Shown piece after piece: positions 22,010 through 34,150 of a DNA stretch of 64,000 nt. Source of the DNA: Hermatobates lingyangjiaoensis (taxonomy: Eukaryota; Arthropoda; Insecta; Hemiptera; Hermatobatidae); NCBI GenBank assembly GCA_026182355.1, contig JAPFBL010000068.1, positions 8,469,001 through 8,533,000 of the forward strand. Reading direction: 5' to 3'. Below the pieces are notes generated by a model. It saw only the letters and a program-made list of their open reading frames with translations. It was not told the DNA's origin and made no database searches. A program made the position numbers and the translations under genes. The stretch's first letter is position 1; the number at the start of each line of letters is the position of its first letter.

Positions 22010-25000
22010 GGCATTACTTTTATCATTGAAAAGTTTGAAATGTTACAGACACAATAGGTTTTTAAAGCCTTGAAGTAGCTCATGAGCTCAGCTTGCGTAC
22101 TGCTGGGAGGATGAGAAAATCTAGAAGAAGAAGTCTAGCGATCATTTAATTCATTTACATGCATTTTTATCATCCTTGATGAACAAATTTTTTAAATATA
22201 TTTTTTAAAGAAACATGTTATATCCTGAATAACAAAGTTGAAAGTAAAGGTTAAAAGGTATTGGTACATAGGTTTGTGTATAACAAACACTTGTACATTA
22301 TATATTAATACGAATCCAAGGCTCTGAGATCGATAAAAGCTCTGGCCTAAGACTTAAAAAAAAGGAGAAGAAAATAATAGAATTCCACAGAATTTAGAAT
22401 TATTTTATTCATGCAAAGCAATGACCAGGTTGTGGGTCTAGAAAACATATTTTCTATTAATATATTATCAAGTTTGAGAAAGTTATTTATGAATATTTGT
22501 GGACTTAATTATTTAAATATTAAATTTGAATATTGAATGAAATTATTTGGGGATATGACTGTCAAATATTACTTATTATTCATTTAAGTTTGTTCTGCGC
22601 TATACGTTTCAGTTTATCGCGACTTTAAATTCCTTCCAAATAAGTTGTGATTCTAAATTGAGAGCCAAAGGTTATGAGTAACATGTTGACTGCAGTTTGA
22701 AAAAAAAACTATTTACATTAAGTTTAGGAAAGGTATTGGCATGCAGTATTATTGCAAAGTTCTTAAAGGAGGCCAGAAATAATAAAACACTGTAGACTGT
22801 GTCTGGAGGCGACAGAGAGCGGCATTCCTCGTCTAGCGGGAGGCATATCTGGTGCAGCGCTGAGAGTTGACGCCGCAGACTTCGCCATGCCGGGTGTAAG
22901 CATCCTTGCAACACGATTACCTCACTCAAACTCACTGTTACAGCAAAGTCTGATTACAGTATTAAATATTAAATATCAAAATATTAAATTTTGATTAAAT
23001 GAAAAAACGTTAAATCTATAATTTATATTATAGTTGAAAACTGAAAACTTAATTTGGTTTAATAGATTACCTGCTGTAATTATAGCAAAACTCTTCTTTT
23101 ACAGTTTAATAGAAAAACTTATAATAAAGATTTTGATCATTTGATATGATATGTAAGAACAATAAAATACTTAAAATATCTAAGCCAATGCCAAACAACC
23201 ACAATTTTATGATGCTGTCTAGAGCAAATGTGGTCTGTGAAAGAGAATGGTTTAGTCAGTCTACATGTCGTACCCTTCAACATATCTAAATATTAAGCTT
23301 ATAAAATGTAATATGCATTTATCTGTTTAAGGACTCCATCATTTTTGGTAATATTAGAACATGGGAAGGGCACTATTTCACTTTTTATGACTCTAAAGCT
23401 ACTATTTGTGAGCCTCTATTCTATAAACTTTTAATTTATTATTAGGTATTGTCATACTACAAATATTTTATAAGCTCAGAATATCAGATGAGGAATATTA
23501 CGTTAAACATGACATAAGTATAATTTATAATATCATGAGAATTTTAGATAAGTAAGCATATTGCATAAGGGATAACGGTAGACCAGAAGATAATCAGTTT
23601 TAAAAGTGTTGGTGAACAGAATGGAAGAATCTATAAGGGTTTAGAAGAATTACTCTGGGATGATTAGAAAAAACTTTTGATACCAAATCCACGCTATCCA
23701 TTAAATCACAGGAATATATCAACTTCTTAATCAAGAAATTTTAGAATGGATTAATAAAATGACAATGTAAATAATATAGAGTGTAAGTATATATTTTCCA
23801 GGGGTAATCACAAACGGCCACCCGGAATCTGAGCTAATCTTGAATGCTTGCTTCTTGATATGAAGAATAGGACTCCAGTCTGCTAAACTGATGCAACATA
23901 AATTAATAATGAAACCAGTAAAAATAAAGAACTTTTATGTAGGTAGTTGGAAACAATTTAAAACTAGAGACCATTTGTAATAGATTGGAAACTTTGAAGA
24001 ATGAATGAAGAACAAAGGAGATAAAAGGTGGATATTACAACCGTGTCTAACTTAGTTTAATAAACTTATTACAATTGAATTCCATTTGTAAGAATATACT
24101 ATATCAAAGAAAGAAAAATAAAAAATATATGTAGAATATCTAACTGCAATTTTTTTTCTAACTACTACTTATGTAAGATGCATATTCCGTCTAGAAGTTG
24201 CGGAAACCATTGAACGGATCAATGTGAAGTCGAGGCAGTTGCCTTGAAGAGGACACGGTTGTTGAGAAACTACGCCTATCACTAGTGAAGTTGAAAGATA
24301 ATTGATTAAGGAAAATGTTGAAGTTAAATAAAGAAATACAAATCCAAAGCTGATACTAAAAACGAAGAAGAGAAGCTAGATAGGTCACTTTGGTAGCGCT
24401 GCAGACAAGTTTGGTGAAACTCAGGCGCCATCAGTCTTAGTAGGTCCTAACAATAAAAACTAGTCTGTTTGTTCTAGATCAATGATCTAAAATTTGTTAT
24501 AACTGACAAAATACTTGCATATTCAATATATGAATTGAAATCATTAAATTTATTAGGTATAATCTTTATAATACTTTATCATAAGGTGTATTATAACTTG
24601 ATTACTACTGTTGCATTAAAGTAAAAGAAAAACTCAATGATTATATTATGATTAGTTTTAGTAAAATAGAGTTTAGACCACTCCAAATTTTCATCGTAAT
24701 TTTACTTAAATTTTGTATTACTGTAATTGATGACTTGGACTTTAAGCAGCCTGACTAACAGGCTTCAAATGACTTTTAAAGGATATATAACATATATAAT
24801 ATGGAGACACATCACATGATTGGCTCGTGAACAAGTTTTAGTTAAAATCTGTTAAGCTCGTTACGTGCAGAATTTTTTTCTTTGTTTATTATATTTAGGT
24901 ACATATTGCGTTCCCTGCTCCGGTTTTAACTGTGTAGTTGGGGTCCAGCTGTTTTCATTAATCTTGATTAGCAGGGATTGCTAGCCACCCACACAAGCTA

Positions 25001-28000
25001 ACCGCACAGAACGCCAGAGAAGCCCTGCTCTTTGTCTGCTTACCTAAGGAAAATCAAATGCATGACATATTTAAAACATACATTTTATATTCTGTTGATG
25101 CAAAATTACATTAATATTTTTTTTCTACCATAAATGATTATTGTTAAAGTAATTTTTAACATACAATGAATATTATCAGAAAATAAGTACGAATTATAAA
25201 TATTATAATTATGTATTATATGTACTTAATTTTCATACTACAAAATAAAACACAATTCCGAACAAACACATTTCTTGCTTCTTTAATTATCTAAAATGTT
25301 AGGTTATACTGATAACCAAACAGTTTCATAGTTCATTTACTCACTATAAACTTACGTGGCATTATTACGGATTGTTTAACTTGCTATTAGGGTATAGTTA
25401 TGCTGTCAAAAATATGATCCAAAGGAATGACTTCTCTGAAAAGTAACGGAGTATTAAAATTCCTCAAATATTTGCAACATGTAGTTTATTAGCAAAAAAA
25501 ATATATGCATGTATAAAAGGCAATTTGGTTTAAGATTTGGAAGCATCAAATACAAACATTTAACAGAAACTTAATTAATTTTACTTTCATTATCAATTTA
25601 CATGCTTTATAAAAGTATGATAGTATTGCGCTCTGGTCAAACTTAAATATGGAGTTTCCTACTAAAATATATTGATCAAGGTCCTTGGGTCAAATTAAAT
25701 AAGTTTCGCAAATTAGACTCTCTATTGTATGTGTTTGTGTGTGTATGTGAGGAAGATATTTAAACCAAATGAGTTATGATCACTAAATTTTATAATTGCG
25801 TTAAAACAGAAGAGTAGATATGGTACCAATAGGACACGTTTTTTAAGGAGTACTTTATCGGACAAAATTGATGGTTAATTGAGGTCAGAAATTTGTCTCC
25901 ATGATATTTCGTTAAAATCTCTCTGGTCATTGAGTTTATTTAGAATTTCATGAGTATTTCGTGAATGATATGTAGAAATTTTTGTTCAGGAAAAAAGGTT
26001 TCAAAAACAATTTTTGAATAAGACTGAAGTAATTTTAAAAGGGATCAGATTATATTTTTTCTGTTCTTTTCGGTACGAGAAGCCTATGTTCAAACTTTGA
26101 TGGTTTGAACCCACGGTACCCATGGTAAACATCAGCTTCCAACGCCCAGTACTCCTTATTTAGAATAGCACCGAACGGGTCTGAACTTCTTGTTAAGGTA
26201 GCCTGTGACTTTGTTCTTACTGAGTTTGGCACGCTACATTGATGAAGAAAGCGCTTTAGGATTTTTGGTTTGTAGTACTTGTTTCATTCGTCTGACTGGT
26301 CAACTACAAAACATTTGAGATAACTCCGTGTGATACAATTAAGCCGATGCTCGACATAATGGCTGATTGTCGGCTGTCTCTTTTAGTGCCAATAAGAGGT
26401 TGCGACCCCAAATCCAAACATTCCACATTGTGTCGACTCTGCTTTAATCACCCTCTCTCTTCATGCCCTACTATTTTCTGGCGTCTGCTGCGTCGCTAAC
26501 GCCACTCCCACCTCAACTGCTGATCTTCTCATTTTGTTCTACCCATTCATTCCTTTCTGAGCTGCATGGGAGGGAATCCGTTGCAACTCTAATTAAGTTA
26601 TATCATATCAAACTATGATCAGTAAAATATATATAATAAACATCAAATTTATATTTATTATGAATAACGCAGTATCATTGTATTTAATATAGTTATCAAA
26701 TAACTAATATAATTCTTTCGTAAATGAAGTTTACTTATATTTCAAGTATGCCAATGCAAAGAAATATATAGCGATATGTATATGATGTATCTTGCAATAT
26801 ATATGCGGATTGATTTATTCTTTATGTGTTTAAGTATTGTAATTTATTTATATACATCTTTATAATAAGAAAAATAAATGACGTATGGCTTCTCATAAAT
26901 ATTTCCTGATATTTTTGCTGTACAAAACCTGCAGTAATAAAACAGAAATTGTAATGAAATACTTATGCTATAATGAAAAAGCATAGGGTGGTTGTAATTG
27001 AAGTGTTAAATAAAAAAAACACATAATATAGTAGATAAAATATAAATAAATAAAAAAGATGTATAGATATAGCTGTACTTGTAGTTGGAGAGTTAAGGTC
27101 TGGAGAAGACGAAGAGTCTTTGGAAGGTACGCTGCTACAAGGCTCTTAGAGTAGCTCTACAGTGAGAAGAAGAATCTCATTGCGACTCGCACATAGAAGG
27201 AATCATTAAAACTTAAACCTTGACACCCTATTTCTGCAAATGCTCACTAATTTATACGGGCCGCCACAGCAGACTACCTGTTTCTTATGGTTACTCAAGA
27301 AGAATTAAAACTAGCACTTCAATCAAATTCAATTCTTGAGAAAGTGTTATGCCAATCGGTTGTAAATTGAATATTATTAATTAAATTTGCAGTTAACAAT
27401 TATTGTTAATTTTTACATATTTTAGGCAGTACTTGTTATTCTGTACAGGGTTGGTCCAAATATTATTTGTGATGTGTACAGGTGTTGTCAGGAACTCATG
27501 TTTTTATTTACGTATTGTCAGAAAATAAGTGTAATTTTTAATTTATTGATAAATTTTACCACAAATAGACCTGAATGGTTCTTAAGCATCTCACTCGTCT
27601 GGAGGGGTGCGATTATACTGATGTCTCCCTGGAACTGCAAGCGAAAAAAATGCTGGAAACCACTGAATCTAATCTCTGATACTTGAATGAAACCTTCTGA
27701 GGAATTTCCTTAATTAATCCTGGCTCTTAATTGAACAGATTTCCTCTTTAGTAGAAGCGCATCTTAATCCAGAATTATTGAATGTAATATTAAATATTTT
27801 GGAATATTATAAAAGTACCTTTTATTCTTAAAAATGGTAAGGAAGCGTTAATGAGTAAAAAAAGAATAATACAAAGTGCTTCGTTGAAGTTATTATTCAT
27901 TACCTTTAAAAGCTTTATATTTCCCATTTGTGGATAAAATTATTCATTACATGTACACCATCTGATTATTTTTTTTGTTTTCATAATAGGCGAAAATATA

Positions 28001-28180
28001 TTTTCAATTTTCCAGAATGGTTGATATTTTCTATTATTTTTATAGACACTAACATATACGCAAACATTTAGATATCGTACACATTTTCTATTACACGAAC
28101 CACACATGTACATACACAAACAATCACACACTGGAACCAGCAGTTCCAGAACTGAGTGTATTGCAAAAAAAGTCTAACCC
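22010..28180. other. Mostly AT-rich DNA with three GC-richer islets
   Basis: No element I can classify. Islets: 22795-22930 (minus strand open for 88 codons, containing LPLDEECRSLSPPD), 24900-25030, and 26040-26580 (minus-strand open stretch 26050-26232). They could be old exons or repeat fragments. I recognise no protein family in them. Confidence 0.4.
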
Positions 28181-28184
28181 TCGT

Positions 28185-28520
28185 AGATGGCAGTTTCAGA
28201 GAATGTTGAACAATCAAGTTGTCCGAGAAGAAAGAGTGATAAGATATTAGAAGGTATAAAAGTAATATAAAGAAAAACTTCTATCTTCAAAATTAGAATC
28301 TTGGAAGCAATTTCGCTTTAGTGAATCAACAAGGAATCCTTGGAATGTGGTATACAATATGACTGCCAGGAAGATTTTTCCTAGAACCTGCATTTTTACT
28401 CAAAAGAATCCTTATGGTACGTACACGAAAAATTTGAGTAAAACTCTGATCTACCATTAGAGAAATATGCACCTCGAGATAGGTTTGATGAGGTCAATGT
28501 CTGCCATACATGGCTCATTG
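28185..28520 (+). pseudogene. Non-LTR retrotransposon ORF2 relic (endonuclease-RT linker)
   Basis: Plus-strand frame with TGG at 28302. It reads LESWKQF, then STRNPWNVVYNM, a basic RKIFPRT and GTYTKNLSKTL. In the ORF2 of Jockey- and R1-type elements the linker between endonuclease and reverse transcriptase carries SWxxF, NPWxxVY and a later DGTYTxxxxETL block in this order and spacing, which is the basis for the call. The upstream part (WQFQRMLNNQ, REERVIRY) also fits but is split by stops and frame changes. The frame stops after SKTLIYH and at 28514. Decayed and non-functional. Followed at once by the foldback repeat at 28556. Confidence 0.68.
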
Positions 28521-28555
28521 TAAAATTAAAGTAAAATAATAATTAAAAAAGTAAA

Positions 28556-28812
28556 TATATAAATTATAAAAATATTTAAATAAAAAAATGTTTGAAAATA
28601 CTAAATATTTTAAATATTAAAAACAAAGATTTAGAAAAGCTAATTTGACCGCTCCCCCTTCCCAAAGAAAGATTAATTTTATAGCAAAATATTAATTTTA
28701 CTTCCGAAAGAGGCGAGAGCAAATTGGTTATTCTAAATCTCTGTTTTTAATATTCAAGATATTTAGTACTTTTATACTGTTTTTTATTTAAATATTGTTA
28801 TAATTAATTTAT
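28556..28812. repeat. Foldback (MITE-like) inverted repeat
   Basis: Left arm about 28556-28680 and right arm about 28687-28812 are imperfect inverted copies running almost to the centre, with matching blocks such as ATTTAAATAAA, ACTAAATAT, TTTAGAA and ATTAATTTT. A GC-richer patch (CCGCTCCCCCTT in one arm, AGAGGCGAGAGC in the other) is the most diverged part. No hammerhead motif and no coding sequence. Probably a miniature foldback element. Confidence 0.7.
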
Positions 28813-28814
28813 GA

Positions 28815-29980
28815 TTAATTAAACTAAAAGGAAGAGAAAAAATATAGAAAAAAGACAATTCTAATAAAAAAAATTCTAAATAAAATAAACATAACAAAAA
28901 GAATTTTCAGAAGAAAGTTAAAGATAATAAGCTTAAATTACTATAAATAAGTCATTTAATAAAACTTTGGATTAATACAGAAAAATATGTTAAAATAGTT
29001 ATAGAGAAATTGATATAAATGTCTTCTTAATTTGTTTGTAAACATAAGAAAATTAAGAATAATTTAAACTATAATAAATTAAACGAGACATATACAAAAT
29101 AGTTAAAACAACACATAAATATACAATTAATCAAAAATAACATTTTTTTCAAAAAAAGTGGCACATTTTACAATAAAATTCTGTGAATAAAATTCAAAAT
29201 GAGCAGGAAATTTACATAAAGATAAATTTGGTAATTGAAAAACGTCTCATGAAAAATCAATTTATGAGCAAACAAAACATATATGTCGAATATTCGGGGA
29301 GCCATTTATCAAATCAAAAATTAAACCTGCACATAACAAAAACAAGGCCTTATAAAAACATTAGTATATAAATCAAAAAAAAAGAAAATACAAAGAATCC
29401 TTTACATTAAATTATGATTAATCCTGTCACAAAGTGGAGTGAATAATAAATTGTTTTAAATCAACATCAAAATTAACATCCAAAACATTTTTTTTACATA
29501 TCATAGATATCTGTAGTTGAAAATATCAGTTCATAACATATTGTTGTATTACTTTTTTTTTTGTGTGTCATGATAATAGGTCCCCAGTGGTGATGGAGTA
29601 AACTCCACATATTGTAAATGCAGTTCTACAGTCTATTGAACATAAGGAAAAATCCTTTCCTGCTTTGTTTGGTTTCTTTCACATCTCTTCCATTGTCCAC
29701 TTGAATCAAACTTTTCTTCTATTAAATCAGTTATTCCCTACATGCATATGAAACCGGAATTCTTTCAAAAGGTAACAAATCCTGGTGGTATTTCATCTCG
29801 ATTTAATCATTAGGTACAGGTATATTTCAATTTTCTTGATATACAGACAGTTGTTTAGTTAAGGTACATTATACAGTCTTGAAAGACAAAATAATAATTT
29901 CTATGTATACTTCACTGAGTACTATTACTGTGATTACGTAAGTATTATTTCAAAGTTATTGATTTAATTGTTTTAGTATA
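28815..29980. other. Unannotated AT-rich DNA
   Basis: No gene or element recognised. An open stretch at 29183-29371 is AT-rich low-complexity sequence. Confidence 0.45.
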
Positions 29981-30420
29981 TACGTTTTTTACTTTACTAT
30001 ATGTATAATGGTCGTGAAAAAATGCAATGTTGAGATTTTGACGGAATTACATGTTTTAAGGTCCCAGAAGTCGTTTTAAGAAAATGTTTTGATGATGTCG
30101 GCGTGTGTGTGTGGGTTGGTGAGTATGTATGCAGAGTTTGTGCCCACGCTACGGTCCAGAATCTTTAATGGATCAAAGTGATATTTTACACAAAATGGGC
30201 CTCATAGTATTGATGTACCCTAATGTTTGGGAGCAATTGCGCATGATAGGGTCATTTTTTTTTTGCCAAAAACTTGTTTTTAGAAGATATATTTTTTCTC
30301 ATGAACTATTAATTATAGAGTCTTGAAATATTGGCATTATTTTTGAGTCTACAAAAGCAATGAACGAAAAATAAGCTCAAACATTTAAAACAACAGGAAG
30401 ATTTTTTTTTTTAATAAAAT
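29980..30420 (+). repeat. Dispersed repeat, copy 1
   Basis: Blocks TGATATTTTACACAAAATGG, CCTAATGTTTGGGAGCAATT and GCATGATAGGGTCATTTTT align in order with 33935-34020 (TGTTATATTTTACCCGAAAA, TCTAATGTTTTTGGGCAATT, ATGCAAAAATCATTTTTA). Both copies are preceded by a GTGTGTG-rich segment with GGGTTG. Coding status unknown; class unknown. Confidence 0.6.
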
Positions 30421-30764
30421 GAAAATTGTTTACTTATAATTCAATCTGCAAGCTTGTGAGAGCAATATAAGCCATATCGTTTAATATATCAAAATGTAAC
30501 TATACCGAAAAATAGAATATTCTATGAAGAATGAGTTAAAATAATTTTTTTTAAAACTAAATTCACCAAAGGGGCGTTACCCGTTTTGTTAATAGTTAAA
30601 ACAGTAACTATTTTTAATATTAATAGGTAATATCACAATTTTGGTTTTAAGCATCGTGCACTGTGAGAACTGTGCAGCTAAAACTTTACTCTGCCTGTTT
30701 CGTACTAGTAGAAACAACCTGTGCACCCAACAGATGTTTTTTTCTTTTTAAAATTTGTATCAAA

Positions 30765-30858
30765 AGTTTATACTTCTGCCTATGAAAAAGATTTTAAACA
30801 AAAACCAAAACGTTAGCAATGAGAGTTTAATTTGAACTTGAAGAACTGACCGACACCT
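30765..30858 (+). mobile_element. Family B PLE terminal relic
   Basis: GCCTATGAAAAAGATTTTAA at 30778 leads to a decayed hairpin, CAAAACGTTAGCAATGAG (GAAA changed to AAAA) and GAAGAACTGACCGA. It matches the perfect copy at 45771 and ends 18 bp before a long (TA)n tract. Confidence 0.75.
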
Positions 30859-30873
30859 GATAACATTTACTTT

Positions 30874-30875
<2 letters not shown>

Positions 30876-30925
<50 letters not shown>

Positions 30926-30927
30926 AC
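30876..30927. repeat. (TA)n microsatellite
   Basis: About 25 TA units with one phase slip (ATTAT), immediately downstream of a family B terminal relic. Confidence 0.9.
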
Positions 30928-31673
30928 CTTGTTTTGGATTTATCGGCTTTAAACTGAGTTGATGTCTCCTGACATTTTTCTACGTTAGATGAGTGGTCAT
31001 AGATGTCCAAGAGAGTGTGGTATCGATTGTTTATGTTTCAATATTTTATTTCACATATCAAAAAGAAACATTAAATTAACACAAATCATGATCACATTAA
31101 ACACAACAAACTTTATTAATATACTCTGTTATAAGCCATACAGTTACTCAAGTTATCTGATTTATTTTCAGTGGTATAGCTTTGGTTGCTTTAGTTGGCT
31201 GCTTGGTCCTATGTACAGGTGAATTTATATTAACTACTGAGAGCCCTGTAGCCATCAACGATAGCTCATATCATTTACCTACCTGTTAATACAAGGACTT
31301 CAATTGTTGTTGTAGGGATCGTTTTGGATTTAGAATTTATTAACGTTACTATAATTTCTAAGAAGAGAAGATATTTTCTTCACTGATACCCATGTCTGTT
31401 ATTGCACGGCGTTTTGTCCATCAAATATTACATGTTTTGAAGATTCTTAGCATAAGGTGGATGATGAGAAGTCTTGCCAGCGTTGTCGTAGTCAACCCAT
31501 ATTGCCCAGTTATTCTTCAGGGTCAGTGTGACTTACATTATATAAATAGTAGGCTTTCAAGACTTTGTCTTCAATCAAAACATCTTATGGTTCAAGCTAT
31601 GAACACCTCCTTTTGATAGTGATGTGTATCAAGTATTCAGGTTATTCTTCGATTTTTGTTATTCTGATGATTG

Positions 31674-31674
<1 letters not shown>

Positions 31675-31709
<35 letters not shown>
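31675..31709. repeat. (TA)n microsatellite
   Basis: About 17 TA units directly abutting a family B terminal fragment. Confidence 0.9.
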
Positions 31710-31712
<3 letters not shown>

Positions 31713-31793
31713 TATCGAGACTCGGTCAGTTCTGGGAACTGATAAACTTTAGTTTTGTTTCTATTCCACGGTCGATATTTTTATCAATATTTA
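31710..31793 (+). mobile_element. Family B PLE terminal fragment between two TA tracts
   Basis: ACTCGGTCAGTTCTGG...CTGATAAACTTTAGTTTTG then TTCTATTCCACGGTCGATA is the inverse of 48602-48660 (TATCGACCGTGGAATAGAA, AAACTAAAGTTTAT, GACTCGGTGAGTTCTT). Only the outer terminal part is left, with a TA tract on each side. Confidence 0.75.
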
Positions 31794-31794
31794 C

Positions 31795-31825
<31 letters not shown>

Positions 31826-31847
31826 TATACATATATATATATATATA
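31794..31847. repeat. (TA)n microsatellite, interrupted
   Basis: TA runs with AAATATATAC and TACA interruptions. Confidence 0.9.
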
Positions 31848-31999
31848 CAACATGTTAGTTGTAGAGAACATTTAGTTAGATGTATATAACATAACATTTA
31901 ATTGTAAGTTGTATACATTCAGAGCCTATATTTTAAGTTAGACAACAAAAATCTAGTATCAAAGTTTCAGCTTGCTATGTCTCATGATGGCTGAGTTTA

Positions 32000-32080
32000 C
32001 TTGTGACAAAATTTTGCGGACAAACCGACAGACAGACATTTTTCTAAGGGTGGATTCGGTTTCTCTAATGTATAAACGTA
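32000..32080 (+). repeat. Dispersed repeat, second copy
   Basis: TGACAAAATTTTGCGGACAA, GACAGACAGACATTTTTCT and AAGGGTGGATTCGGTTT match the minus-strand copy at 5008-5087 with moderate divergence. Confidence 0.55.
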
Positions 32081-33100
32081 AAGATAACTTGAAATGAGTC
32101 AGTTCTAAGCAATGTACAGACAAAATCTTTCTTTTATTTGTATAGATGTTTACAGAACACTGTTACAAATGTTTTAGTAATCCTTGTATGAATTTCGTTG
32201 TTGTAACTTGCAACAAAAACAATTGCACGAAGATAATATTAAACATGTTCACATACATGTAAGTCTCCATGTATTCTTTTAAGAATACATATACCATTTA
32301 AGAATTCCATTAAAAGTAGGGAATTCTTTTCAGGTACAATTACTGTAAGGTTGATATTTTAATGACACCCCAATTCATATAATGTGGTCAAAACTCAAGT
32401 AAGGTGAATAATATATTCCAGTGATTTTATACAATAGAAAACTTGGATGTTTTTATATTATATTATATAAAATAAAATATTGTATAATATAAAAGTTTTT
32501 ACAGTATATAAAATGTGGATGGATATTTTATGCAATAGGAAACATAGATGGGTGAATATGCACATATAAAAATAAAATAATGAAGCTTAATAAGAGGCAT
32601 CACAGTCACTAATGTTTTGTTCTCATTGAATATTTTTGGTATGTTATACCTTTATATGTATTTTTTTTATTTCAAATTATAATTGTTCGGCATGTTTACC
32701 AATATATCAGTTAACACTGTTTTATTTTCCTACGCATAAATAAGCATAGAAAAATCGTGGGTTTTAAATATGTATCGGTCAGCATATTTTGCAGTAGTTT
32801 CCCGTAAAATAGTTGTTTTCTTTATGTAAGCTCGTGTCAGAAAAAGTAATGAAGGTTGAAATTCCTATTACAGTAAGGCATTCTTCCAGTTAGGAGAATA
32901 AGATGTAGAACCAAACCCCTACATTAGTGGAGGGTTAAGAGTACTTGTTTACTTAGTTTCTTGATGACGCATAAACGAAGTGCTTCATAAAATTTACTAT
33001 CATAACGAAATTTCAAATATTTAGATAGATTGAAAGATAGAGATCAGAGATCTATTCTTTTTGTTTATTATGCCATAATCAGGTTTCCAAACGGGGTACA

Positions 33101-33305
33101 CTAATAAACTATAATCATTTTAACAGATTCTGCTTTGCTGAAATCAAAAGCCCGCCATTCATAAGAATCAGCATTTATCGTCTCCGGTATCTTCCCGCTC
33201 TCCGAGAGAGAGGCCACGTCTCCGCTTGCTGTAGCCGCTCTTGATCCCTCTTTGATCAGTGATTCGAAATCATTCCAGTCCAACCGCTTCCCTCAATCGT
33301 GAAAG
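33101..33305 (-). other. Exon-like open stretch of unknown origin
   Basis: Minus strand, about 60 codons with near-balanced base composition in an AT-rich setting. It reads RLDWNDFESLIKEGSRAA, then SGDVASLSESGKIPET and DSYEWRAFDFSKAES. An upstream extension in frame (DPRNGKPFH) is cut off by one stop. I recognise no domain. The composition suggests protein-coding ancestry (a host exon, a processed pseudogene or an element fragment). No clear splice sites flank it. Confidence 0.3.
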
Positions 33306-33377
33306 GGTTTGCCGTTTCTGGGATCTATCACTCCGGTACTTCATATGGAAGAGGTGAAGAGAGTAAGTGGATAAGAG

Positions 33378-33412
33378 GTTTTGTGGATAAGTCGACAGTC
33401 TTATCCACAAAA
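33378..33412. repeat. Perfect 13 bp hairpin
   Basis: TTTTGTGGATAAG and CTTATCCACAAAA pair around a 9-base TCGACAGT-containing loop. No hammerhead core is present. Confidence 0.75.
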
Positions 33413-33829
33413 CTTATTCTGTCATGCCTCCTTGTGTCTCTCATTGCCCTGATGGAAGACTTTCGTTTACCTAGGTTTTTTTGTATTTCCTAATAGTTGT
33501 TGCTATCCGCCTGTACCGTAATATTAGATATTCTGAAAATATTAGATCAATAGGAAAGAACACGTGCAAGGAGCTGGTAGAAGTTAATTTCAATTTTCCA
33601 TTCCTTATGACCATAAAAAAGATTAATTCACGCACACACATCAGGTAAGGAGTGAAACTGGGGAAAATAATAGATACAAAAGGAAACGTAAATAAAATTG
33701 TTAAGTCTTATAGTAAATATCATTCACTGAAACATCTTTGCTGCTTGGTTTGTTTTTTTGCTTTAACATAAGTAAATTGCAACAATAATAGACATATTGT
33801 ATCCCAAAGTTTTAATTTATTGAGGTCCA

Positions 33830-34150
33830 GAAGAGAATTTTTTTTTGTTTAATTTTGACAGTATGAGTGCGTGTGTGAGGCTGCGCCTGGGTTGATGGCT
33901 AGATAACACTGGGTTTACACACTTTGATAAATGAATGTTATATTTTACCCGAAAATAGGCTCTATGAAGTACATAAATTCTAATGTTTTTGGGCAATTAC
34001 ATAATGCAAAAATCATTTTTATGACTGAAATATGATTTTAGGCACATTTTTTTGTTCCAACCTGGAATCTTGACTTGAAATAATGAAAACCTTTTATATT
34101 TGTTTGTTTTTGTTTATATGGAATTAAAAATTATGAAAATCAAGCCAAAT
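33830..34150 (+). repeat. Dispersed repeat, copy 2
   Basis: Diverged copy of 29980-30420 (see there). The pair lies about 3.8 kb apart in direct orientation. Confidence 0.55.

Noticed and set aside
22672..22935. Possible cysteine-containing exon on the minus strand
   Set aside because: Neither of the two open readings gives a recognisable domain, and splice signals are poor. Kept only as an islet.
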